The position numbers were made by a program, and so were the translations under genes. From NCBI GenBank assembly GCA_001936135.1, contig CP012817.1, positions 2,728,001 through 2,792,000 of the forward strand: 64,000 nt of DNA, written 5' to 3'. Below, piece by piece: positions 1 to 9,931 of the stretch. Under the pieces are notes generated by a model, which saw only the letters and a list, made by a program, of their open reading frames with translations, searched no databases and had not been told where the DNA came from. Numbering within the stretch: position 1 is the first letter of the stretch; every line of letters starts with the position of its first letter. The DNA is from Saccharomycopsis fibuligera x Saccharomycopsis cf. fibuligera (Eukaryota > Ascomycota > Saccharomycetes > Ascoideales > Saccharomycopsidaceae).

Positions 1-553
1 TAAGATGTAAACCCCAAGCGAAACGATATCAGCACGTAGCAAAAAATCACCTCAAAAAGGCCTTCCCACTAGCAGACACCATATTATACAGGGTTGGTAA
101 CGCTTTTCTCCTTCCGGCCATTTATGCTCATATAAAGATGGAGGAGTACTTTTATGGCTTGGTATTCCAGAAGTGAAATGTGTACCGAAAGGAAACAGGG
201 GAAGAAAAAGAAAAGAAAGAAAAAAATGTGAGATGGGCTGTCTTTTATGTTGTTTATTTTGACTCTAGGGTCTTTGCCAGTGAAGAAAAAATTTTATGTG
301 GTTGGAAAATTTACTACCCGGACAAAGTTCATGTTACCATTACAAAAGCGACACTACTTGCACTCTGTTAATGTATGACAGGCTGGTTGGCTACTTTATT
401 TACTTCAAAGACTATGAGCAGGGGTTGTTATTTGGATTAAAAATAAAAGTATGAACGAAATGCGACTTCACTGTAGGCTTACAACAAAATGCAAAAGCAA
501 ACAATAGCACAAAATGATTATTCTATGTACAGTAGAGGACTAATATGCACACT
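1..553. other. intergenic, no gene seen
   Basis: Left edge of the window up to the stop of the first gene. A 63-codon open frame at 180-371 is lysine-rich low-complexity sequence without a recognisable domain and is not accepted as a gene. The stretch presumably holds the 3' end region of the mitoribosomal gene on the minus strand and flanking sequence of a gene outside the window. Confidence 0.5.
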
Positions 554-1582
554 TTAATATCCAGTAATTATCGATCTTTCAGGCAATCTGCTAGCCACTT
601 TATCCCAGTCAATACTCTCCCAGACTCTATCCAAGTAGTCCTTTTTTCCAAACACACCATAGTCATACAAATAAGCCTTTGGTGAAGCATCAATAGCCAA
701 CACTGGCACCAATTGTCTCTTGTTTTGATAGAATGTGTTCTTGGCTTCTTCCAATGATTCGAAAACAGTATGCTTGTAGCCATACTCTGTGCTTAAAGTG
801 TTTTCTGAAGCAAAACTTTCTGCGCCGTCATTAGTACCTTCGGCTTTTTGCTTTTCAAGAGCTTTTTGTTCTTGAGTGGTTTTGTGCAAAAATCTAAGGT
901 TATCCAAAGCTTCAGAAGCCTTAGAGCTTGGTTGACCGGCATTATAAGTATTGAGGACAAATAGCTGTTCGTATTGATCAATTCTCTTTTCTAATTTTTC
1001 AGCGGCCAACCACACAAAACCATCTCCTTTGATAGCCAATGCAGAGTTCAAAAGCAAAGTTCTGAACTCATGTATTGATCCAAACGATGCAACTAACCAA
1101 TCGTTTAATTTCTTGTTCAATGGCTCATTTGGAAATCTGTAGTTCAAGGAAGGACTTTGCAATAAGCTTTTTGCCGTAGCTTTTTCAGGAGGTTGTTGTT
1201 TTGCTGGATCGCTTATTGGTGCTAAGCAATCAAATGCAAATTTGGTATTGTATAATAATGATGCATTTTCGTACAACTGTTTCTTAGTTGGTTCATTGTA
1301 AAAATTAGAAATAATGTGTTCTAAGCTATGGGATACCCCGGTTGGTTCAGATGCACCTGCACCACCACTTTGAGAAGCGCTGTTCAAGTTATTCACGTAA
1401 TGCTGACCTCTAGAGTACCATGCTGTCTCTAAACCTTTTGGAGAGTACAATCCTCTGAGACCTTGGCTTTTGGTTTCATCGAGATGCTGGAGTTCTGGAA
1501 GAGTGTATATACTTCTTTGTAACTGGTGGCTTCTCAACACCTTGGTGGAACTGCGCAAGCTAGGCGTTACTGCTCTGAACAT
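554..1582 (-). CDS. mitochondrial small-subunit ribosomal protein, SOD-like (mS42/mS43 family)
   Basis: 342 residues. The N-terminus is basic, hydroxylated and free of acidic residues (MFRAVTPSLRSSTKVLRS), as expected of a mitochondrial presequence. It is followed by a segment reading LPELQHLDETKSQGLRGLYS with an AWYSRGQHYVNNLNS helix. The C-terminus carries a Fe/Mn superoxide-dismutase-like end: VLAIDASPKAYLYDYG followed by a DYLDRVWESIDWDKV helix. Yeast mitoribosomes contain two such catalytically dead SOD-fold proteins, Mrp1 (mS43) and Rsm26 (mS42), which pair on the small subunit. SOD metal ligands are not evident, fitting the ribosomal family. The length is nearer Mrp1 (about 320) than Rsm26 (about 265), but I cannot separate them by eye. 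It is not a true SOD2. Confidence 0.75.
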   Translation of the reverse strand: MFRAVTPSLRSSTKVLRSHQLQRSIYTLPELQHLDETKSQGLRGLYSPKGLETAWYSRGQHYVNNLNSASQSGGAGASEPTGVSHSLEHIISNFYNEPTKKQLYENASLLYNTKFAFDCLAPISDPAKQQPPEKATAKSLLQSPSLNYRFPNEPLNKKLNDWLVASFGSIHEFRTLLLNSALAIKGDGFVWLAAEKLEKRIDQYEQLFVLNTYNAGQPSSKASEALDNLRFLHKTTQEQKALEKQKAEGTNDGAESFASENTLSTEYGYKHTVFESLEEAKNTFYQNKRQLVPVLAIDASPKAYLYDYGVFGKKDYLDRVWESIDWDKVASRLPERSIITGY

Positions 1583-2174
1583 TGTACTTGTCTATGCGTA
1601 TGTGTGTATTAGTGATGACTCTATAGTGATCTCCAGATTCGTGTCAAGCTTTGGATAATCGTAGTCGTAACATTTGATGAATTTTTTGTCCAAAAGAAAA
1701 AAAAATCAAAAAATCAAAAAATTTACCCGATGTATGCAAGTGTGATTGGAGCGTATGTATGCATTATGATGCGTGTTATAAATAAACGGTTTCAACCTTT
1801 ACAATTAACCAAAGCTGCTTGAAACGCGTGTTACCAGTCTTCAAAAAATGAAGTAAACCTGTGGAAACAATTTTTAAGAGAACATATTCGCTTGTTTTCT
1901 TGTTTTCTTGTTTTCTTGTTTGCTTGTTTGTTTATTTTTAAATTATTTTACATTGAACATGAACGATGAAAATAGCAAAAACAAATGCAATACAAAGTCA
2001 AAGTTCAGGCAAACTTTTAGCTCATATAGATGTTGGAAGAATGGAAAAAAAAGAAATTACTAGAAAGTATGCAATGAAATGAGAAAATAAAAGAAATAAA
2101 TAAAAACAAATAAAGAAAAAAAAAAAACGAAAAATCAAGACTTGATTCAATAAAGACTAAAGCCAGGGTTATAG
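1583..2174. other. intergenic, AT-rich with microsatellite
   Basis: Upstream region of the SOD-like mitoribosomal gene and 3' region of the secreted-protein gene, both on the minus strand. It holds about four copies of the octamer CTTGTTTT (1891-1922) and a short A-run near 2115-2128. No open frame or RNA gene was recognised. Confidence 0.6.
1891..1922. repeat. (CTTGTTTT)n microsatellite
   Basis: Four tandem copies of an 8-bp unit in the intergenic region, passing into looser CTTGTTTG repeats on the right. Confidence 0.9.
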
Positions 2175-2774
2175 CTAAAAATAGTATCTGCAACCCACCT
2201 CACAAACACCATACAAAACAGTCAACCCGGTAACTTGCCAGCAAGCGTCGACCGCATTGGAACCTTGACGAACAATATCACAAGCATTTAAGCATTGAGC
2301 CTCACCAAATATTGGCGTTGTAGAGTCACCACGCTTAATAAAGGCAGTTTCTGTTTCATTTGAAGTGGCGGTTTGGTTAGCGTTTCTCATCAAAAACAAG
2401 TACTCAGCTTGTAATTCTGCCTGAACATCGCTGTTCAGAATAGTACGACTCAGTGCGATTTTCGAAGCCATCTTATTGTGTACTTTAGCAGCACTGGCAG
2501 TATTCTGAGAAGTACTATTGTCCATGGGTTCAGGGAGTTGCATCTCGTAGCCACATAATTCCTTCTTTGCTGCTTGGTACCAGAACGTTTGATTTAATCT
2601 TTGAAATCGGGGAGATGCGGCTATGCACTGGCCAAATTTGAAAAACCTTTCAGTGACTTCATCGCACACATCGCCCATAATACCACTCTTCTGTTCTGGG
2701 ACGTTACTGACTGGGGCAGAGATGACCACTATGGCCAACGACAAACCTGTAAATAGGAGCTGGGTGAATTGCAT
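2175..2774 (-). CDS. secreted cysteine-containing protein with dibasic (Kex2-type) site
   Basis: 199 residues from the ATG at 2774. That ATG is chosen over an upstream in-frame one (2942) because it opens a classic signal peptide, MQFTQLLFTGLSLAIVVISA, with likely cleavage near APVS. The mature part has cysteines in its N-terminal half, N-glycosylation sequons (NQT, NST, NQT, NET) and an IKR dibasic motif at about residues 146-148. The 51 residues after KR contain five cysteines (CLNAC, DAC, GVCEVGC) and end in RYYF. This layout suggests a secretory precursor cut by Kex2 in the late Golgi. I do not recognise a family. It could equally be an uncleaved secreted or wall-associated protein. No GPI signal is seen at the C-terminus. 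Confidence 0.7.
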   Translation of the reverse strand: MQFTQLLFTGLSLAIVVISAPVSNVPEQKSGIMGDVCDEVTERFFKFGQCIAASPRFQRLNQTFWYQAAKKELCGYEMQLPEPMDNSTSQNTASAAKVHNKMASKIALSRTILNSDVQAELQAEYLFLMRNANQTATSNETETAFIKRGDSTTPIFGEAQCLNACDIVRQGSNAVDACWQVTGLTVLYGVCEVGCRYYF

Positions 2775-4448
2775 TATTATCAGATAACGTTGTTTCGAAT
2801 GTTGGGTGAAATGCAAAGGCTCTGTCTCAGTTACTATAATATTTGATGAGATCAAAAATTTAATTGAAAAATGATAAGTCAATCCCACATTTATATAGTT
2901 TATAAAAGCATCCAAGCTGTAAACAAAAACAAGAAACGGCATAATTAGTGCTAGTACATTTCTTCATGGCTGCTAGTCGCTCAAATGGAATAGTATTGCG
3001 CTATTAATAGTTGGAATGGATTCAGTGTGCGGCAACAAGGGTCCAGAAATAGTTCCGGAATGCGTCAACATCTGCGCCTTCAGGCTCTACAAAGCCATTA
3101 GGGCAGCCAGGCCTATAATATGAAAAGGTGACATACTCATGTAACTCTATGTCAATTTTTGTGCAATATATACTGTGCAATATTTCTGTCACCAAGCCGT
3201 ATGGTGCTGCTCGTAGCAATACTGATATTTGCACATACTGGAGATGAATCCATGCAGGCGACTCCTGCCGAACAGAAAATCAACGATAACACTACAATGC
3301 TTACGGCTATCATTGCACCATAATCATAAACCTTTCAAGCCTGGTTCAGAAGCAACAGCAACAGCTGCTTTGATAGTAAGAGTATAAATTTTCTAGTATG
3401 CTTAACATGTTTTTGCGTAAGGGACACTAATTACTACAGAGGCTGGAAATGGACAATAACTGCAGTTGTACAAGTACTGAAAAATATTGAGCTCAGATTA
3501 ACTAGAAGCACTGTAATACGGTGATAAAAAGATACATTTCCCACAAAAGTGAATGGTAAAAGATTATACTATTTACAGTTTACTGTACTGAGCTGTGGGT
3601 CGTAAACTGTGAATCGCAAATTGTAACTCACAAATTTGAACCAAGATGATAGTATTGCGCAAAAAAAATACAAAAATAAACAGGAGGTCATCAATACCGG
3701 AACATATGGTGCACGCAAAAGTTCCGAGATGTCAACCATGGAAGACAACAATAATGTTTTGATTGCTATTTACATATTTTTTGGGACGTCATTGGAACCC
3801 AAAGTGAATTCGTTCTTATAAAGTCTTAGTTCAGCCCCATCAAATTAAACAGCTTGCCAACTTTATTTTGAGACTTTAAACTTTAAGGGGAAAGGGGCAA
3901 TTACGCAGTAACAGTACTGTTGTGCACCAGTTACAGAGCAACACAGATATGCCAAGTGTAGAGACTTGTTATAATAAACACAATTACGAGCCTTATTAAT
4001 ATAATAACAAGATTAAAGTTGGAACAGAGTTTTGACAGATGTAGATAAAGTTCATTGCGATTGCCCATACATTCACAATACCAGAAAGGTGGATCCGAAA
4101 TCTCAGGCGACACTGGTATGGCACTCTGTATATTGGGCTTGTACGCAATATTGTCTATAGAACTTTCTTGCTCGAGCTTCTTGGAAAAGCATTGATTACG
4201 TTCCACACGTCAAGAAAATGAGCAAGACAGAAAATTATTATTAGTTTATGAATATATTGTTATATACCAGAATGTGAAAACAATAGAACACATGAGTGCG
4301 TAAGTCGTAAATGGAAGGAATATACAAAACAATGAAAAAAGAGCAAAAAGAACTTAATATGAAATGAAACAGTTACCAGCAGCCAACAATAACGTTGGAT
4401 ACCAAAATTTGAATAGTGATGAAAAATCGTCAATCAGGAAGGCATTTA
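2775..4448. other. long, mostly non-coding stretch with secreted-like and membrane-like short frames
   Basis: 1.7 kb with no convincing full-length gene. Short minus-strand frames occur: 3152-3313 starts with a signal-peptide-like segment, 3022-3234 is a 70-codon frame, and 3931-4206 encodes 91 residues ending in one hydrophobic helix. None resembles a known family. The density of short frames with reasonable composition makes a decayed or spliced gene possible near 3.0-3.3 kb. Confidence 0.4.
3152..3313 (-). CDS. possible short secreted-type ORF or gene relic
   Basis: 53 codons beginning MIAVSIVVLSLIFCSAGVA, a good signal peptide by eye, followed by only about 34 residues. It overlaps a second frame (3022-3234) on the same strand whose composition also looks coding (tryptophan, prolines, glycines). 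Whether this is a tiny secreted peptide, one exon or the relic of a larger secreted-protein gene cannot be decided here. The neighbouring gene at 2175-2774 is also secreted, so a local family is conceivable, although I see no sequence similarity between them. Confidence 0.25.
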   Translation of the reverse strand: MIAVSIVVLSLIFCSAGVACMDSSPVCANISIATSSTIRLGDRNIAQYILHKN

Positions 4449-4691
4449 CTATACAGATTTTGGATGACCTTCACGGAAGATTTTGGTCATTGGTGCATTT
4501 TGGTAGTACCATCTAGACATAGCTAAAGCACTAAGAGCAAAACCACCGACACTAATAGCTAAAGTTGCTTTAACTTGAGGAGGTAAACCACTACCACCTT
4601 GTCTGTGCATTTGTGGTGAAGTTGAAGCTGCTCTTCTGCCAACAGTGTTGGCAATTCTTCTTGCGCTGGTTCTGGAAACAGATGAGATCAT
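4449..4691 (-). CDS. small mitochondrial single-pass membrane protein
   Basis: 80 residues. The N-terminus MISSVSRTSARRIANTVGRR is rich in Arg and Ser with no acidic residue, a strong mitochondrial presequence. One hydrophobic helix follows (about residues 42-60, ATLAISVGGFALSALAMS), then the motif RWYYQNAPMTKIFREGHPKS. This architecture fits a respiratory-complex accessory subunit or assembly factor of the inner membrane, but I do not recognise the family. The gene stands alone on the minus strand, 541 bp from the divergent ELP5. Confidence 0.65.
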   Translation of the reverse strand: MISSVSRTSARRIANTVGRRAASTSPQMHRQGGSGLPPQVKATLAISVGGFALSALAMSRWYYQNAPMTKIFREGHPKSV

Positions 4692-5232
4692 TGTGTAGAA
4701 TATATTTGTTTGTGGAATATTTAGCTGTGGTGTGAATATTTAACTGCGAAGATTATGTTGTAGAAAATTGTGTTAGTGTTTAATTGTTAATTGAAATATA
4801 AGAAAGAACTACAAGAAGGAAAATTGTGAGAGAAGACTAGGAGATCCGCTTCCTTATATAGTTTCTGGGGATAGGTTCTCCACCTGTTTACCTTGGTTTA
4901 CCATCAGCCCGTAATCTGCCGCTAATGCAGAGAAATCTCCGCACTGGGCAACACTGGAAACGAATAAAAGAAAGGTCGTCTGTTGCCGAGTGTATTGTGG
5001 TGCAGTGTAAAAGTGTATAGATGTTGAATATTCGGTTACGCGAGCAACGTATACAGGGCACCTAACCGGAGATACGCAGAGAAACAGAAGAGAAAAATTC
5101 AAAATATTCATTTAAACCTACCAATGCAGTTACACAGATCACACATTAACGCTAAATGCTCGGCCCACACTGCGGTATTTTCTCTATTTCTCGTCTCTGA
5201 ATCAACGAAAATCTCTCCATATTCCAGTACCA
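4692..5232. other. divergent promoter region
   Basis: Shared upstream region of the small mitochondrial protein (minus strand) and ELP5 (plus strand). An 85-codon minus-strand frame (4854-5111) lies here and has no domain signature; it is probably chance. No RNA gene was recognised. Confidence 0.5.
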
Positions 5233-6327
5233 ATGAATAGCGATACCGTAGTGATAGAACGGTCTCTTTCTCTCAAGGACCCATCCCCATTCATTGTGGT
5301 GCTTGACAGTTTTGCTCAGTCTTCACAATACCTCATCAACGAGATTATCCGCCGAAACAGCAGTACAAGCAGTATCACAACCAAAGTATTTTTGTCATTT
5401 GAGACTGTTGCTAAGCCAAACTATATCAATGACCAATCAGATTTGTTCCTTGACTGTATGGACCTCTACGATGAGCAGCATGGGATGGATAAGATTGTCG
5501 CTATGATCAAGACTCATCTCATAGCCAAGAATGTTGATCTAGCTTCGACGCCAGTCCCAACAGTAGCTAGCAATGGTAGTAACGGTAACAGCAATAAAGT
5601 AGTGATTATTGTTGATTCGTTAAACTACATTGAAAGTAGCCAATTGTCAACGTTTGCCGCTAAGCTTATGATTCATCCAAACGTTACCGTGATCTCCACC
5701 TATCATCTCTCTGTGCTCGAAAGTGAATCCAAAACGCCATACGTGAATTATCCAAGCAAATTGAACTTGCTCACTTACATCGCTACCACAATTTTTGAGG
5801 TATCTTATCACCATCAAAGTGCATCTAAAGCAGCTTTAAACTCCGCCTCGCTGGCAACAGCAGCAGCCGCTTCCGCAGTAGCAGCAGGTCAAGCTGATGA
5901 GTACGATGAAGAGTTTCTTCATAATCAATATTTCAACAATTTCTTTATTCCTTTGCATTTAAATAATAAGGTATTTAAAGTGAATTTGACAAAGTTCAAA
6001 AAGTCCGGCAAAAAACTCGAGTATAAGTTCAAACTTGATTATAATACTCATGAATTTAGTACCAAGAATATCGATGATGATGATAACGATACAAACGGTT
6101 TTGAAGATGGTAATGAAGCGGGCAACGGAGTGGATAATGATGATGATTTATTTAAAGATTTGAGTACTTTCAACTTGAGTACTAGTTCTAGACAAAAACA
6201 GGCTAAAAGTCAAGTGGAGTTGCCATTTTTGGACGCACAGAGGTTTGAAAGTGGCGGGGCTATTGTTTATCAGTTTGAAAAAGATGATGATTATGATGAA
6301 GAAGATCCATATGAAGATCCTTTTTGA
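5233..6327 (+). CDS. IKI1: Elongator complex subunit Elp5
   Basis: 364 residues (S. cerevisiae Elp5/Iki1 is about 310). Elp5 is a RecA-like-fold subunit without an intact ATPase site. With Elp4 and Elp6 it forms the hexameric ring of Elongator, which is needed for wobble-uridine (mcm5/ncm5 U34) tRNA modification. Family hallmarks seen are the N-terminal LKDPSPFIVVLDSFAQSS strand-helix, a central VVIIVDSLNYIE strand, a VTVISTYHLSVL strand, and the acidic C-terminus with VYQFEKDDDYDEEDPYEDP typical of Elp5. An alanine-rich insertion (about residues 207-216) and acidic loops enlarge the protein. It lies near ELP4 with only SEC59 between them. Confidence 0.88.
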   Translation: MNSDTVVIERSLSLKDPSPFIVVLDSFAQSSQYLINEIIRRNSSTSSITTKVFLSFETVAKPNYINDQSDLFLDCMDLYDEQHGMDKIVAMIKTHLIAKNVDLASTPVPTVASNGSNGNSNKVVIIVDSLNYIESSQLSTFAAKLMIHPNVTVISTYHLSVLESESKTPYVNYPSKLNLLTYIATTIFEVSYHHQSASKAALNSASLATAAAASAVAAGQADEYDEEFLHNQYFNNFFIPLHLNNKVFKVNLTKFKKSGKKLEYKFKLDYNTHEFSTKNIDDDDNDTNGFEDGNEAGNGVDNDDDLFKDLSTFNLSTSSRQKQAKSQVELPFLDAQRFESGGAIVYQFEKDDDYDEEDPYEDPF

Positions 6328-6546
6328 GATGCTCTGCTTTTGTTTGTAATATAGAATTTTGTATATTTATTAAATAACGATTGATAAACGTCAGTCTATA
6401 AGTCTATTAAATTTACCCATTTTTGTATTAGTAAGAAAAAAACAAAGGGAATGTACCTGAACAAAAAACGGTTAAAAAAGCAGCAGTGAATGGAGAGAAT
6501 GATACAAAACCAATATGCACTAAAGAAAAAAAGTGAAAAATATGAA

Positions 6547-8019
6547 CTAAAGATTCTTGAAAACTTCCATTGCAATCGTCATAATACAAGGGATCAACAC
6601 ATTATCATTCAAATCACTCAACGCTTCAAATAACCCACCAAACGAACAAGCAAGAAATAAACACCAATATGATTTATCCACAAACTCCGGAAATGCAAAC
6701 ATTTTTTTCAAAAATGCAACAATGACAAAACTAATAAATATGAATGACAATGTGCCCGCAATTGTCTTATCTGAATCCATCCATTTCACTCTCCCATATT
6801 TTTTACCAATTATTGATGCAAACGAGTCTCCAATACCAAGGGAAATCAATCCCACTGAGCTATTATTGAGGAAAATTGGTAATGAGATACCAATTAGCAA
6901 GTATAAGTAAGATATAATGATAGGGCCTTGTTCGTCTCTAAAGTCTTTGAAATTTTTGAAGATTTGATTGATCAAATATCCTACTAGGTTGATGTTCAAG
7001 TATCTAATAAGTTCAACAATTAGGAAAACCATAATGATGAAAGATAAGATGATTTTTATAAATTCGTAATGGTTAGAATTTGCCAAAATTGGGGTCAAGA
7101 TGATAAAAATAATAAAATGCCAGATTTTCCTTTTGTAATTCAAGATTGATTTATCTTCATCGTTAGACTTGGCAATTACGAAAACCACAACAAACAACAC
7201 AAAAAGAATCAATAGTGCAAAAATTAGCCAATATAACAAGATTAAAAACCTCTCCTTGACAAAAACGTACTCTAGAAACCAAGCAATGAAAAATTGGTTC
7301 AAGTGGAAATATTCCAATATCAAAAAACTGATGGAAAACTGCACTAAAAATAAAACATAAATTAGCTCATTTAATAAATGGCTTCCCGAGGTGAAAAATA
7401 TTTTAATTTTGGAACATTTGGTATACGGAACAATAATGATACATATGGCTGCGAGAAAAGATATGAGCAAATTGCGTAAGAGCGATATTTCCAACAAGTG
7501 ACTGTACTGATTTTGCACTAGTGTTAAGTTGATTAGTATTATGACGAAAAACTCCACCTCGAGGCCAGTCAAAGAGTTGAGCACAATCAGTTTTAAAAGT
7601 CGTACAAAAACAATCTTGATAGCGAATAAGATAATGTTATTGAAGACGTAATCTTCGTGGATGATTTGACTTGGTAAATATTTGGCAAAAAATGTGGTTG
7701 TGGCTTTAGCTGTATTAGAACTTGACAAATGGTACACATAGTTCTGAGGAAATAGCTGCTGAAAAACAAAGGTCAAAATGAAAGAATAAACAAATTGTTC
7801 CGGGTGGAACGTGCCAGAAACCAAACTTTGATTTATGATAAAGTACCCCAAGTATTGCAGCAAGTCTTTAGTGGATATTCTTGTGTCTATAATAGCATTG
7901 TCATTACCAATAGCTGGTGGTGCTGATGTTGATGAGGTGGTTTGTAGAAAGGACGGAATCAATATTGGGGCCGCGAGGCAGCCCAATAGGACAGTCACGA
8001 TTAGCAATCTTCTATCCAT
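6547..8019 (-). CDS. SEC59: dolichol kinase
   Basis: 490 residues, highly hydrophobic with more than ten membrane segments (S. cerevisiae Sec59 is 519). It phosphorylates dolichol using CTP at the ER membrane, giving dolichol phosphate for N-glycan, O-mannose and GPI precursor synthesis. The C-terminal third has the kinase signatures: YKRKIWHFIIF, then SLGIGDSFASIIGKKYGR, the CTP-binding DKTIAGTLSF motif, and near the end GGLFEALSDLNDNVLIP. The start gives an N-terminal signal-anchor (RLLIVTVLLGCLAAPILIP). It is convergent with ELP5 (219 bp between stops) and divergent from ELP4 (322 bp between starts), so it probably shares a promoter region with ELP4. Confidence 0.92.
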   Translation of the reverse strand: MDRRLLIVTVLLGCLAAPILIPSFLQTTSSTSAPPAIGNDNAIIDTRISTKDLLQYLGYFIINQSLVSGTFHPEQFVYSFILTFVFQQLFPQNYVYHLSSSNTAKATTTFFAKYLPSQIIHEDYVFNNIILFAIKIVFVRLLKLIVLNSLTGLEVEFFVIILINLTLVQNQYSHLLEISLLRNLLISFLAAICIIIVPYTKCSKIKIFFTSGSHLLNELIYVLFLVQFSISFLILEYFHLNQFFIAWFLEYVFVKERFLILLYWLIFALLILFVLFVVVFVIAKSNDEDKSILNYKRKIWHFIIFIILTPILANSNHYEFIKIILSFIIMVFLIVELIRYLNINLVGYLINQIFKNFKDFRDEQGPIIISYLYLLIGISLPIFLNNSSVGLISLGIGDSFASIIGKKYGRVKWMDSDKTIAGTLSFIFISFVIVAFLKKMFAFPEFVDKSYWCLFLACSFGGLFEALSDLNDNVLIPCIMTIAMEVFKNL

Positions 8020-8341
8020 ATCGCCATGGCAAACTGCAAAAAATGTGGAGGGTATGTGCTTAAGGAGAGTCTTGGCTTGATTTGAATGGTTTTCAAAAGC
8101 AAAGAGCTTGATGAAGAGAATTGCAATGATAATTATTTATGATCTGGTGATACAAGCTTGTAGTAAAGGTTACAAGCCCCGGGATTCTGAAAAAACGGAT
8201 CAAAATAAAAAAAAAAAAAAAAAAAAGAAAATCGACAATGAAGAAGGAAGTCATTGATGGAGTATCAGCACGCCGAGCAAATAACTCATTTACAGTAGAT
8301 TAATATCTAGATCAGAATATACTATAGTACCACATCCCTCA
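8020..8341. promoter_or_regulatory. divergent SEC59/ELP4 promoter region
   Basis: 322 bp between the start codons of SEC59 and ELP4. It contains a 20-bp A-run (8207-8226), a typical nucleosome-excluding element in yeast promoters. No specific factor site was recognised. Confidence 0.5.
8207..8226. repeat. poly-A run, 20 bp
   Basis: Homopolymer in the SEC59/ELP4 divergent promoter. Confidence 0.9.
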
Positions 8342-9931
8342 ATGAGTTTCCAAAGAAAAAACCAGGTGCTTAACCGAAACCCTGTCAGTCGACCAGGCGT
8401 CAACCGCCCGGTTCCAGCCAATCCAGCGAGAGGCGCTCCAAGCTTTCTGCGAAATTCATTAGTTAGCAATACAAATAATAATGGACCAATATCTGGCAGA
8501 GGGCCAATACCTGGCAGAGGCTCAGTACCGGGCAGACTTCCAGCATTAGGCCAACATCCGGTGATCCCTGGTGCTCAACCTCTCATTGGCACTTCTCAAT
8601 CATCATTAACATCACAACCAACGCAACCGCAAACGGAACCAAATCCAGCAGTTAAACCATCAATCGTTACCTCAGAACCTGCAATATCTACCGGTTGTTC
8701 AGATTTGGATAAATTGTTACTTCATGGGGGATTACCTGTGGGATCAAGTTTAATTTTTGAAGAAACTGGGTCTACTGATTACAGTTTAGTACTATTGAAG
8801 TATTTTGCAACTCAAGGTGTGCTTCATAATAGAATTGACAACAAAAGCAAGAATAGCAATAGCAGTAACAATTGCCATGTTGTGGTGATTGGCGCAAACC
8901 CAGCATTATGGTTGAAAGAATTGCCTGGAGTGTACAAAGGATCCAGAAGAGAAATCAAAAAACAGCAGATTCGTGAAAATGAATCGAAACTTAGTGTGAA
9001 GAATATCATTGACGGTGGTGCAAGCGCAAGAAATAGCACTACTACAAGCGTAAACGGAAGTACCAATGAAGGTGGAGAAAATAAGGCTAATAAGCTTAAA
9101 ATTGCATGGCGTTACGGTTTGAAGGATGCTGAAGATGACAAGAACACAGATTTGAGTAACGTAAATTATCCGCACTATAATCATACTTTTGATATAACTA
9201 CTAGATTAGTGCCTTCTCCGTCTACTCAAGAAATCACATTTTTGCAAATTCCTCAAATACCACAGCAATCCCAGAAGCATCCACTGGAGCAGCAACAGCA
9301 GCAGCAGCACCAAAAACAGTCCTTGAAACTTCTAAACATATATAAACAGTTAGAAACTATAGTGAAGAACCAAACTCATAACGGCACAAATGGCAAAATT
9401 GTTAGAGTGGTTATCCCTCACTTGCTAAATCCATCGATATATTCTCCGGAACTATTTAACCCATGCCAAATCTTGCCATTTTTACAGTTGTTGAAGACCT
9501 TGACTTCAAAATATAGCAAAAACTTGACCATTGTGTCATCTATTTCTCTTGACTTGTTTGCCCCAGATCTTGATTCCGACACGTCAATCCCGGCAAACAA
9601 ATCGGCTCTTGTGGCAATGGTGGAGAAAATTTTTGACTCAGTTGTTCAGTTATGTCCATTCAATCAAAGTTTGATCAGGTTGCTTGAATTGTCGTACAAG
9701 AACCAGCCAAATAAGATTCAGCAGGGCTTCATGAACATTTTGAAAATCAGCAACCTCAGCGATAGAGGCGCAATGATTATCAAAATGAATGAATATGCAT
9801 TCAGAAACGGGAAGAGAAATTTTGAGATCACTGAATGGAGTATCCCGGTGGATAACGATGAGGTGGACGACAGAACTAAAGAAATTCACGATGCCAAACC
9901 GGAACAAACAGCTAAAAGTATTGAGTTTTGA
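8342..9931 (+). CDS. ELP4: Elongator complex subunit Elp4 (PAXNEB family)
   Basis: 529 residues (S. cerevisiae Elp4 456). The N-terminal ~110 residues are disordered, rich in Pro/Gly/Asn/Arg with PGRGSVPGR-type repeats. The RecA-like core begins with SEPAISTGCSDLDKLLLHGG and LPVGSSLIFEETGSTDYSLVLLKYF, the degenerate P-loop region of Elp4. It continues with VRVVIPHLLNPSIYSPELF and the C-terminal LKISNLSDRGAMIIKMNEYAFRN region of the family. A poly-Gln stretch lies near residues 318-326. Elp4 pairs with Elp5 and Elp6 in the tRNA-binding ring of Elongator; the ELP5 gene is only 2 kb to the left. Confidence 0.92.
   Translation: MSFQRKNQVLNRNPVSRPGVNRPVPANPARGAPSFLRNSLVSNTNNNGPISGRGPIPGRGSVPGRLPALGQHPVIPGAQPLIGTSQSSLTSQPTQPQTEPNPAVKPSIVTSEPAISTGCSDLDKLLLHGGLPVGSSLIFEETGSTDYSLVLLKYFATQGVLHNRIDNKSKNSNSSNNCHVVVIGANPALWLKELPGVYKGSRREIKKQQIRENESKLSVKNIIDGGASARNSTTTSVNGSTNEGGENKANKLKIAWRYGLKDAEDDKNTDLSNVNYPHYNHTFDITTRLVPSPSTQEITFLQIPQIPQQSQKHPLEQQQQQQHQKQSLKLLNIYKQLETIVKNQTHNGTNGKIVRVVIPHLLNPSIYSPELFNPCQILPFLQLLKTLTSKYSKNLTIVSSISLDLFAPDLDSDTSIPANKSALVAMVEKIFDSVVQLCPFNQSLIRLLELSYKNQPNKIQQGFMNILKISNLSDRGAMIIKMNEYAFRNGKRNFEITEWSIPVDNDEVDDRTKEIHDAKPEQTAKSIEF

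Noticed and set aside
180-371. 63-codon plus-strand frame
   Set aside because: Low-complexity Lys/Glu start and no domain.
3931-4206. 91-codon minus-strand frame with one hydrophobic helix
   Set aside because: No homology recognised, uneven composition and no clear promoter context; kept only as a mention in the intergenic description.
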